A stretch of 12,792 bases of DNA from Firmicutes bacterium CAG:534 (GTDB taxonomy: Bacteria > Bacillota > Clostridia > Lachnospirales > Lachnospiraceae): the NCBI GenBank assembly GCA_000436115.1, contig FR894534.1, positions 10,367 to 23,158 on the forward strand, given 5' to 3'. The notes below the pieces were generated by a model. That model did not search any database. It was not told where the DNA came from and saw only the letters and a program-made list of their open reading frames with translations. The position numbers were made by a program, and so were the translations under genes. Positions 7,527-12,792 of this stretch are shown piece by piece. The stretch's first letter is position 1; every line of letters starts with the position of its first letter.

Positions 7527-8033
7527 TCAAACTGCCAGATCCAGATTTTGTCCGATCAGGGATGCGGCATCCAGAGCCTTTTTGTTCTGGACATAGGGAT
7601 TGCTCTCATCAGAGTACTGGATCCGGGTAGAGGTGGTGCCGCCGGATACATAGCTGGTGCCGCATTCAGGGCAGATAGCGGTTTTCAGGGTGACAGAGGC
7701 AGAAAGCACCTTGCCGCCCGCCTTTGCGGCCTTGGTATAAGCGTTGCTTACATGCTCCTGCTCATGGGCCCGAACCTTGGAAGCAGAAGCTTTTGGCGAA
7801 ATATGGGATGCCGATTTAAAGGACACCATTTCGTCGGAGCCGTCCTGATATTTGCGGTTTTTGCAGGTCTCACACTGGGCAGGGGAGGATTTCCGGCCGG
7901 GAGAAACCTCAGTGGATTCTCCGGGATTTACCACTGCCTTTGAGGGCTGGGAAGAGAATGGCTGTACGCCGCTTCCGTATCCCCCTGCAAAAGGATTATT
8001 GTAAATAGAAGTTCCGATCGTCAGATTACTCAT
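7527..8033 (-). CDS. SprA-related HExxH putative metalloprotease
   Basis: A 168-residue protein with no membrane segment or signal peptide visible. The N-terminal ~50 residues are Gly/Ser/Pro-rich and likely disordered. The conserved core starts with CETCKNRKYQDGSDE (C54, C57), continues through MVSFKSASHISP, and reaches HEQEH at 90-94, a zinc-protease-type HExxH motif. A second cysteine pair, CPEC, lies at 121-124 in AICPECGTSYVSGG. This arrangement matches what I know as the SprA-related family (PF12118), annotated as putative metalloproteases. The two CxxC pairs could bind a structural zinc or be redox-active. The third zinc ligand of a working protease cannot be identified by eye, so activity is inferred. 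The start has GTGAGG five bases upstream. The gene lies 26 bases after the DUF4190-like gene. Confidence 0.75.
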   Translation of the reverse strand: MSNLTIGTSIYNNPFAGGYGSGVQPFSSQPSKAVVNPGESTEVSPGRKSSPAQCETCKNRKYQDGSDEMVSFKSASHISPKASASKVRAHEQEHVSNAYTKAAKAGGKVLSASVTLKTAICPECGTSYVSGGTTSTRIQYSDESNPYVQNKKALDAASLIGQNLDLAV

Positions 8034-8059
8034 GAGTGCCTCACTTTCTGCTGCATAAG

Positions 8060-8512
8060 CTATTTGTTCAAAAGATCCGCATATTCCCGCATGATCTCTT
8101 CATAGGAGGTGCCGAGAATGTCCTCCGGATCAAGGCCCGTCTGCGATTCAAGCTGCTGATCCACCTGCTGTCCAAAACGGATCAGGGTATCCCGGCTGCT
8201 GGAAAGGATCACGCCCACTAAAGCGCTGATCATAGCAGAAACAAGAATGATCCCGGCAATGCTGATGCCGATTCCGGCCTTGGCAGTTCCCAGCATCTTT
8301 TTGCCATAGCCCTTAGACAGAATGGCAAAGATAATCGCAAGGCTTCCCAGCACAAAGGGAAGGTATACGGTAAAAATAGTTCCCACACACCCGATCCCCA
8401 GTATCAGGGAAACGATCGCCATGGTGTTTCCGGGGTTTGGAAAGCTGCCGGAGCGATAGGGGCTTTGTGGGTTTTGCATATTGGATGAATGATAATTTTG
8501 ATTGCTGTCCAT
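8060..8512 (-). CDS. DUF4190-type small membrane protein
   Basis: A 150-residue protein. An Asn/Gln/Ser/Pro-rich hydrophilic N-terminus (about 28 residues) is followed by a hydrophobic hairpin at roughly 31-66 and a third hydrophobic helix at roughly 78-103. Between them lies a Gly/Lys turn (KGYGKKMLGTAKAGIGIS). This layout, with NTMAIVSLILGI entering the membrane and a repeated small-residue pattern, fits the DUF4190 family. The last ~45 residues are acidic and soluble, with no recognised domain. Function is unknown. It is the first gene of the minus-strand operon and lies just downstream of a good sigma-A promoter; the ribosome binding site is poor (AAGAGAG region). The stop is 26 bases from the next gene, so co-transcription is likely. 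Confidence 0.7.
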   Translation of the reverse strand: MDSNQNYHSSNMQNPQSPYRSGSFPNPGNTMAIVSLILGIGCVGTIFTVYLPFVLGSLAIIFAILSKGYGKKMLGTAKAGIGISIAGIILVSAMISALVGVILSSSRDTLIRFGQQVDQQLESQTGLDPEDILGTSYEEIMREYADLLNK

Positions 8513-8544
8513 AACACACTCTCTTGTCCTATAATCTCACTTCT

Positions 8545-8573
8545 ATAGTAACACGTTCCTAAAGTGGTGACAA
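8545..8573 (-). promoter_or_regulatory. Sigma-A promoter of the minus-strand operon
   Basis: Read on the minus strand, TTGTCA (8573-8568) is separated by exactly 17 bases from TACTAT (8550-8545). The predicted transcription start is near 8538, about 25 bases before the ATG at 8512. It points away from the tex promoter on the other strand. Confidence 0.65.
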
Positions 8574-8581
8574 CATCATAA

Positions 8582-8616
8582 TTGCCGGAAAAGCCTTTCC
8601 TTCCTGTTCCCGGCAA
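8582..8616. repeat. Inverted repeat between the two divergent promoters
   Basis: TTGCCGG (8582-8588) and CCGGCAA (8610-8616) are perfect inverted copies, 21 bases apart. The inner flanks are also complementary (AA with TT, allowing one bulged C). The repeat lies exactly between the outward-facing -35 boxes at 8568-8573 and 8626-8631. No T-run follows on either strand, so it is not a convincing terminator. A protein-binding operator is one possible reading. Confidence 0.5.
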
Positions 8617-8625
8617 AATCCTTTC

Positions 8626-8654
8626 TTGAAAAAAATTCCTTCTTTCGTTATGAT
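8626..8654 (+). promoter_or_regulatory. Sigma-A promoter of tex
   Basis: TTGAAA (8626-8631) and TATGAT (8649-8654) are separated by 17 bases, a near-consensus vegetative promoter. Transcription should start near 8661, giving a leader of about 90 bases before the chosen tex start. Confidence 0.7.
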
Positions 8655-8696
8655 AAGATGAGCGGGGGAAAATAAGGAAGAATAAATTTTTCACGC

Positions 8697-8729
8697 GCAA
8701 ATTTGCACCTGCGGCCTAAGGCCTGCAGG
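8697..8729 (+). other. Palindrome and hairpin in the tex leader
   Basis: A perfect ten-base palindrome, GCAAATTTGC, occupies 8697-8706. Immediately after it, CCTGC-GGCC (8708-8716) pairs with GGCC-T-GCAGG (8720-8729) around a TAA loop, giving nine base pairs with a single bulged T. The hairpin ends four bases before the purine-rich stretch GGAAGGA (8734-8740). It has no T-tail. Its effect on tex translation is unknown. Confidence 0.5.
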
Positions 8730-8753
8730 GTTTGGAAGGACATGGTGATAAAG

Positions 8754-11144
8754 ATGGATATCATGAAAACTCTGAAAGAAGAGTTAAAGGTAGAAAAGTG
8801 GCAGGTAGAGGCTGCTGTAAAGCTGATTGACGAGGGAAATACCATCCCTTTCATTTCAAGATACCGGAAGGAAGCTACCGGGTCGTTAAATGACGAGCAG
8901 CTTCGTAATCTCCACGAAAGGCTCACCTATCTGCGCAATCTGGAGGAAAAGAAGGAGCAGGTGCTCGGAAGCATTGAGGAGCAGGGGAAGCTGACGCCGG
9001 AGTTAAAAGAAAAGATCCTGGCAGCAGAAACCCTAGTGGTCGTGGAGGATCTTTATCGTCCCTACAGGCCCAAAAGGAAAACGAGAGCCAGCGTTGCAAA
9101 GGAAAAGGGACTTGCACCTCTTGCAGATTATGTGCTGATGCAGAATGCTGCCGCACCCTTAGAGCAGGAAGCGGCAAACTATATAAGTGAGGAAAAGGAA
9201 GTAAAAAGTGAAAAGGACGCTCTTGCAGGGGCCATGGACATTATTGCGGAGATGATTTCCGATGAAGCGGATTATCGTATTTATATCCGTAAGATCACCA
9301 TGGAGGAAGGCATTCTCTCAAGTACGGCCAAGGATGAGAAGGCCCAGAGTGTCTATGAGATGTATTACAATTATGAGGAGCCGGTAAAAAAGGCGGCAGG
9401 ACACCGGATCCTGGCTTTGAACAGGGGGGAAGAAGAAAAGTTCCTGACAGTGAAGATCCTTGCGCCGGAGGAACGTATTTTGCAGTATCTGGCAAAAAAG
9501 GTGATCACCAGTGAAAATGAGTATACAACGCCGGTTCTTACGGAGGTGATCCGGGACGCCTATGAAAGACTGATCGCCCCTGCCATTGAGAGAGAGATCC
9601 GAAGCGAGCTGACGGAAAAGGCCGAGGATGGAGCTATCTCTGTTTTTGGCAAGAATTTGGAGCAGCTTCTGATGCAGCCTCCTATTGCAGGAAAGGTGGT
9701 GCTGGGCTGGGATCCGGCATTCCGTACAGGCTGTAAGCTTGCAGTGGTAGATCCCACAGGAAAGGTGTTAGACACCAAGGTGATCTATCCCACGGCCCCT
9801 CAAAATAAGGTGACGGAAGCCAAGGCAGAGTTAAAGCGCCTGATCAAAAAATACGGAGTATCCCTGATCAGCGTGGGAAACGGAACGGCATCCAGAGAAT
9901 CGGAGCAGGTGATCGTGGAGCTGATCCGGGAATTAGACACACCGGTTCAGTATGTGATCGTCAGCGAAGCGGGAGCTTCCGTTTACTCCGCAAGCAAGCT
10001 TGCCACAGAGGAGTTTCCTAATTTTGACGTAGGACAGCGAAGCGCAGCGTCTATTGCCAGAAGACTGCAGGATCCTCTTGCGGAGCTGGTGAAGATCGAT
10101 CCCAAATCCATCGGCGTGGGGCAGTATCAGCATGACATGAACCAGAAAAAGCTTGGAGAGGCTTTGGAGGGCGTAGTGGAGGACTGCGTTAATAAAGTGG
10201 GGGTTGACCTGAATACGGCTTCAGCTTCCCTGCTGGAATATATTTCGGGAATTTCCAAGACCATTGCAAAAAATATTGTGGATTACCGGGAACAGAACGG
10301 ACGGTTTCAAAACCGCGCCCAGCTTTTGAAGGTGCCAAAGCTGGGGCCTAAGGCTTACGAACAGTGTGCGGGCTTTCTTAGGATCCTTGACGGGGATAAT
10401 CCCCTGGATAATACCAGCGTGCATCCGGAATCCTATGAGGCTGCCGGAAAGCTTCTGGAAAAGCTGGGGCTTACCATGGAGGATGTGAAAAAGGCGCAGA
10501 AGCTGGCAGCAAAGACAAAGGCGGCAGAAAAGCCGGCCCAGAAGGCGCCGGAGCGCAGAGAGCAAAGAGGCGGCAGGCAGAAGGTTGTGATCCGCAACAC
10601 AAATACAGCCATGGGGAAGGCCCTTGCAGCCGCTATGGGCGGCATGACCATGGCCTTAGACCCTGAGGAAAACAAGGCAGCTTCCAGGGAAGGAACGAAA
10701 GCGCAGGAAAGAGAAGCTGTTTTATCCGGCAACCTGGAAAGAAAGATCAAGGATAAGCCCCTTCTTGCCAAGGAACTGGGAATTGGAGAGATCACCCTTA
10801 CGGATATTTTAAAGGAGCTGGAAAAGCCCTCCAGGGATCCAAGAGAAAGCATGCCGGCGCCGATCCTGCGCAGCGATGTAATGGATATGAAGGATCTAAA
10901 GCCCGGTATGATCTTAAAGGGTACGGTCCGCAACGTCATTGATTTCGGGGTATTTGTGGATATCGGCGTTCATCAGGACGGACTGGTACATATTTCGCAG
11001 ATCACGGATCGGTTTATAAAGCATCCCTTAGAGGCGGTCGGCGTAGGGGATATTGTGGATGTCCAGGTGCTTTCCGTGGACGTGCAAAAGAAGAGGATCA
11101 GCCTGACCATGCGGATCGGACAGGAACAGCAGAAAAAGTCCTAA
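8754..11144 (+). CDS. tex: Tex-family RNA-binding / transcription accessory protein
   Basis: Tex is a conserved cytoplasmic nucleic-acid-binding protein linked to transcription and RNA processing. From the ATG at 8754 the product is 796 residues. The Tex N-terminal helical domain starts with WQVEAAVKLIDEGNTIPF and ISRYRKEATG. A YqgF/RNase H-like domain begins near 313 (VVLGWDPAFRTGCKLAVVD). Helix-hairpin-helix repeats lie around 485-545 (LNTASASLLEYISGI, VPKLGPKAYEQCAGFLRI). A C-terminal S1 domain lies at about 715-788 (GTVRNVIDFGVFVDIGVHQDG). Residues ~580-664 form a charged, Lys/Ala/Arg-rich insert that makes it ~75 residues longer than the usual ~720. The start is ambiguous: ATG 8742 and GTG 8745 are also in frame. 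I prefer 8754 because GGTGA sits five bases upstream and family members start at this point. It has its own promoter and terminator. Confidence 0.95.
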   Translation: MDIMKTLKEELKVEKWQVEAAVKLIDEGNTIPFISRYRKEATGSLNDEQLRNLHERLTYLRNLEEKKEQVLGSIEEQGKLTPELKEKILAAETLVVVEDLYRPYRPKRKTRASVAKEKGLAPLADYVLMQNAAAPLEQEAANYISEEKEVKSEKDALAGAMDIIAEMISDEADYRIYIRKITMEEGILSSTAKDEKAQSVYEMYYNYEEPVKKAAGHRILALNRGEEEKFLTVKILAPEERILQYLAKKVITSENEYTTPVLTEVIRDAYERLIAPAIEREIRSELTEKAEDGAISVFGKNLEQLLMQPPIAGKVVLGWDPAFRTGCKLAVVDPTGKVLDTKVIYPTAPQNKVTEAKAELKRLIKKYGVSLISVGNGTASRESEQVIVELIRELDTPVQYVIVSEAGASVYSASKLATEEFPNFDVGQRSAASIARRLQDPLAELVKIDPKSIGVGQYQHDMNQKKLGEALEGVVEDCVNKVGVDLNTASASLLEYISGISKTIAKNIVDYREQNGRFQNRAQLLKVPKLGPKAYEQCAGFLRILDGDNPLDNTSVHPESYEAAGKLLEKLGLTMEDVKKAQKLAAKTKAAEKPAQKAPERREQRGGRQKVVIRNTNTAMGKALAAAMGGMTMALDPEENKAASREGTKAQEREAVLSGNLERKIKDKPLLAKELGIGEITLTDILKELEKPSRDPRESMPAPILRSDVMDMKDLKPGMILKGTVRNVIDFGVFVDIGVHQDGLVHISQITDRFIKHPLEAVGVGDIVDVQVLSVDVQKKRISLTMRIGQEQQKKS

Positions 11145-11160
11145 AGAAAAAACAAAATTT

Positions 11161-11222
11161 GCCTCCTGAGGCTGCAGGCTTTGCCGGGTGTGGCGCTGCC
11201 AGCAGTTTCAGGAGGTTTTTTT
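11161..11222 (+). terminator. Large branched Rho-independent terminator of tex
   Basis: CCTCCTGA (11162-11169) pairs perfectly with TCAGGAGG (11208-11215). The helix extends inward (11170-11175 with 11202-11207, two G-T wobbles) to about 14 base pairs, followed by seven Ts (11216-11222). The 26-base apical region can form small extra stems, notably TGGC-GCT-GCCA (11191-11201), so the structure is probably branched. Confidence 0.85.
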
Positions 11223-11255
11223 AGAGAATATTTATATTCTTTTACATTACGTTAA

Positions 11256-11284
11256 TTGCTTTATGAAAAAAAATGAAGTAGGAT
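11256..11284 (+). promoter_or_regulatory. Weak candidate promoter for the zinc-ribbon / DUF5685 / J-domain cluster
   Basis: TTGCTT (11256-11261) and TAGGAT (11279-11284) are 17 bases apart in an AT-rich stretch after the tex terminator. Both boxes match consensus only partly. An alternative, TTTACA (11241-11246) with TATGAA (11262-11267), has a short 15-base spacer. A promoter is expected here because a strong terminator precedes the cluster, but which pair is used is uncertain. Confidence 0.3.
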
Positions 11285-11329
11285 AAAAAATAACATGGAA
11301 ATCAGAATAAAAGAAAAGAGTGAAAGCAG

Positions 11330-11722
11330 ATGAAGGAAAAATTTTACCGTTTTATGCAGGGCAGATATGGAAACGACCAGCTGAACAGGTTTTTAATGGT
11401 GCTTGTGATGATCAGCCTTTTGATCTCCCTGTTTGGAGTAAGGCCGTTTTATCTGGTGGGGATCGCCATTTTAGTATGGTCCTACTTTCGGATGTTCTCC
11501 CGCAACATTTATAAGAGACAGGCGGAAAATTCCGTTTATCTGCGTTATGAATATAAGGTAAGACAGAAATTTGCCGGATGGAAGAAGGCGGCAAAGCAGC
11601 GTAAGACCCATCATATTTACAAGTGTCCATCCTGTAAGCAGAAGATCAGGATCCCAAGGGGAAAGGGAAAGATCGAGATCAGATGTCCCAAATGCGGACA
11701 GACCTTTATCAGAAGAAGTTAG
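11330..11722 (+). CDS. Two-helix membrane protein with C-terminal zinc ribbon
   Basis: A 130-residue protein. The N-terminal ~20 residues are basic. Two closely spaced hydrophobic segments (about 21-36 and 39-53) form a membrane hairpin. A long, highly basic stretch (about 55-97) follows, then a zinc ribbon with CPSC (C99, C102) and CPKC (C119, C122) separated by 16 residues. The topology predicts both ends in the cytoplasm with the ribbon facing inward. No enzyme motif is present; the basic stretch and ribbon could contact nucleic acid, membrane lipid or a partner protein. The ATG has only a modest ribosome binding site (GAGTGA just upstream). The DUF5685 gene starts 12 bases after the stop, so the two are very likely co-expressed. 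I do not recognise a named family. Confidence 0.8.
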   Translation: MKEKFYRFMQGRYGNDQLNRFLMVLVMISLLISLFGVRPFYLVGIAILVWSYFRMFSRNIYKRQAENSVYLRYEYKVRQKFAGWKKAAKQRKTHHIYKCPSCKQKIRIPRGKGKIEIRCPKCGQTFIRRS

Positions 11723-11734
11723 GCGGAAAAAGGA

Positions 11735-12565
11735 ATGTTTGGATATATTATCATCAATAAAGGAGAAATGAAATTTAAAGAGTTTGATATTTATCACTCT
11801 TATTACTGCGGCTTGTGCCAGGCGCTGAAAAAGAATTACGGAAAGCTGGGGCAGATCAGCCTTTCTTATGACATGACCTTTCTGGTCATGCTGCTCAGCA
11901 GCCTTTATGAGCCTGACACAGAGCTTGCACAGGTAAAGTGCATTGCCCATCCCTTTGAAAAGCATCTGGTCAGGAAAAATGTGTTTTCCGACTACGGCGC
12001 TGACATGAACATTCTTTTTACTTACTATAAATGTAAGGATGACTGGGAGGATGAGCGAAAGGCTGCCAGTCTTTGCTATGAAAAGCTGCTGAAGGGAGCT
12101 TATGCAAGGATCCATGAAAAGTATAGTGAAAAAAGCCGCAGGATCAGCAGTCTGATGAGGCAGCTTTCACAGGAGGAAAAGAAAAATAACCAGGATGTGG
12201 ATTTTATGGCCGGCCTTTTTGGAGAGGTCATGGGAGAGATCATGGCATGCTGCGAGGATGAATGGCAGGAAAGCCTGAGAACTATGGGATTTTTCCTGGG
12301 GAAATTTATTTATCTTATGGATGCCTATGAGGATGTGGAGGAGGATATGGAAAAGGGCAGATATAATCCCCTGATCCGTAAATTTTCAGATCCTGATTTT
12401 GAAGAAGAAATGAAAACTATTTTAACGATGATGATGGCGGGATGCTGCAAGGAGTTTGAAAAGCTTCCCATTCTTGAGAATGCGGAGATCCTTCGCAATA
12501 TTCTGTATTCCGGCGTCTGGTACCGCTACGAGATGGTGAGCCAGAAACGCAGAAAGGGGAACTGA
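11735..12565 (+). CDS. DUF5685 family protein
   Basis: A 276-residue, mostly alpha-helical soluble protein. I assign DUF5685 from the N-terminus MFGYIIINK, then FDIYHSYYCGLC and CIAHPFEKH, and the later LGKFIYLMDAYED. No function is established for the family. Cysteines sit at C25 and C28 (YYCGLC), C69 (CIAH, with H72) and C100 (YYKC), a possible metal site. Two acidic clusters stand out: DDWEDE at 102-107 and D196, D200, D204 in DAYEDVEED followed by GRYNPL. The second cluster resembles the DxxxDxxxD...GR pattern of squalene/phytoene synthases. The start at 11735 is preferred because family proteins begin MFGY and GGCGG lies eight bases upstream. A second ATG at 11768 has AAAGGAG but would remove the conserved start. 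The J-domain gene follows after seven bases. Confidence 0.85.
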   Translation: MFGYIIINKGEMKFKEFDIYHSYYCGLCQALKKNYGKLGQISLSYDMTFLVMLLSSLYEPDTELAQVKCIAHPFEKHLVRKNVFSDYGADMNILFTYYKCKDDWEDERKAASLCYEKLLKGAYARIHEKYSEKSRRISSLMRQLSQEEKKNNQDVDFMAGLFGEVMGEIMACCEDEWQESLRTMGFFLGKFIYLMDAYEDVEEDMEKGRYNPLIRKFSDPDFEEEMKTILTMMMAGCCKEFEKLPILENAEILRNILYSGVWYRYEMVSQKRRKGN

Positions 12566-12572
12566 AAGAGCC

Positions 12573-12792
12573 ATGCGTGACCCATATGATGTTTTAGGCG
12601 TTTCCAGAAACGCGACAGAAGAGGAAATTAAAAAGGCATATAAGGCCCTGAGCAGAAAATACCATCCGGATGCCAACATCAATAATCCCAATAAGGAAGA
12701 GGCAGAAGAAAAATTTAAGGAGATCCAGCAGGCATATCAGCAGATCATGAAAGCCAGATCGGAGGGCTACAGCTACGGAGGTGGTTCTTATG
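12573..12792 (+). CDS. J-domain (DnaJ-like) protein, 3' partial
   Basis: The first 73 residues are visible before the window ends. They contain a complete J-domain: DPYDVLGVSRNATEEEIKKAY (helices I-II), the essential HPD loop at residues 31-33 (KYHPDAN) that stimulates Hsp70 ATPase activity, and FKEIQQAYQQIM (helix III). A Gly/Ser/Tyr stretch (SYGGGSY) then begins, which may be the start of a flexible linker. Whether the remainder resembles true DnaJ, with its Gly/Phe region and zinc domain, or is a small J-protein cannot be seen; the linkage to DUF5685 favours a specialised J-protein. The gene begins seven bases after the DUF5685 stop, with a weak GAAAGAG ribosome binding site, which suggests translational coupling. 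Confidence 0.88.
   Translation, partial: MRDPYDVLGVSRNATEEEIKKAYKALSRKYHPDANINNPNKEEAEEKFKEIQQAYQQIMKARSEGYSYGGGSY

Noticed and set aside
7473..7943. 156-codon plus-strand frame across the HExxH-protein gene
   Set aside because: The minus strand there encodes the conserved CxxC and HExxH motifs; the plus frame is Gly/Arg-rich with no recognisable domain.
8703..8753. Upstream TTG (8703), ATG (8742) or GTG (8745) starts for tex
   Set aside because: TTG 8703 falls within the leader palindrome/hairpin and lacks a ribosome binding site. ATG 8742 is one base from the purine-rich stretch. GTG 8745 is spaced acceptably but adds residues not typical of the family. The 8742 and 8745 options remain possible.
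11768..11770. Internal ATG with AAAGGAG as the start of the DUF5685 gene
   Set aside because: It would remove the MFGY...NK N-terminus that I recall as conserved in the family, and the site is only two bases from the Shine-Dalgarno-like sequence.
1..12792. CRISPR array, insertion sequence, integrase, attachment site, tRNA or defence-system genes
   Set aside because: No regularly spaced direct repeats, transposase or recombinase motifs, or cloverleaf-like sequences were seen on either strand; the content is core chromosomal.

Overview
The window looks like ordinary chromosomal DNA from a Clostridia bacterium, most likely a Lachnospiraceae-type gut anaerobe. The evidence is the Gram-positive ribosome binding sites (AGGAGG, GGAGG), the clostridial style of SecA and RF2, the presence of DUF975, DUF4190, SprA-like and DUF5685 families, and a middling GC content. 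This assignment comes from gene content, not from a database search. I see no tRNA or rRNA genes, insertion sequences, CRISPR arrays or phage genes.

Region 1 (1-2889, + strand) is the end of an ABC importer operon. It encodes a substrate-binding lipoprotein cut off at its 5' end, a LivH/RbsC-type permease and an ATPase, and it closes with a hairpin terminator. The family is the PF04392-linked (TrpXYZ-like) importers; the substrate cannot be read from the sequence. Region 2 (2838-6721, + strand) is a secA-prfB unit. A promoter lies inside the preceding terminator, a foldable leader precedes secA, and prfB carries the classical in-frame UGA that RF2 reads through by +1 frameshifting. A perfect hairpin terminator overlaps the prfB stop codon.

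Region 3 (6720-8573, - strand) is a three-gene operon converging on prfB: a DUF4190-like membrane protein, a SprA-family HExxH protein with two CxxC pairs, and a DUF975 integral membrane protein. Region 4 (8582-11222, + strand) is tex, transcribed divergently from region 3. The two promoters face away from each other across an inverted repeat, and the Tex protein carries an unusual charged insert before its S1 domain. Region 5 (11223-12792, + strand) holds a tight cluster of a two-helix membrane protein with a C-terminal zinc ribbon, a DUF5685 protein and the start of a J-domain co-chaperone gene that runs off the window.

The housekeeping genes (secA, prfB, tex) cover secretion, termination and RNA/transcription maintenance. 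The least understood parts are the region 3 operon and the region 5 cluster. The DUF5685 protein has two aspartate-rich motifs that resemble those of class I isoprenoid synthases; this is the most interesting lead here, but it is a motif-level inference.
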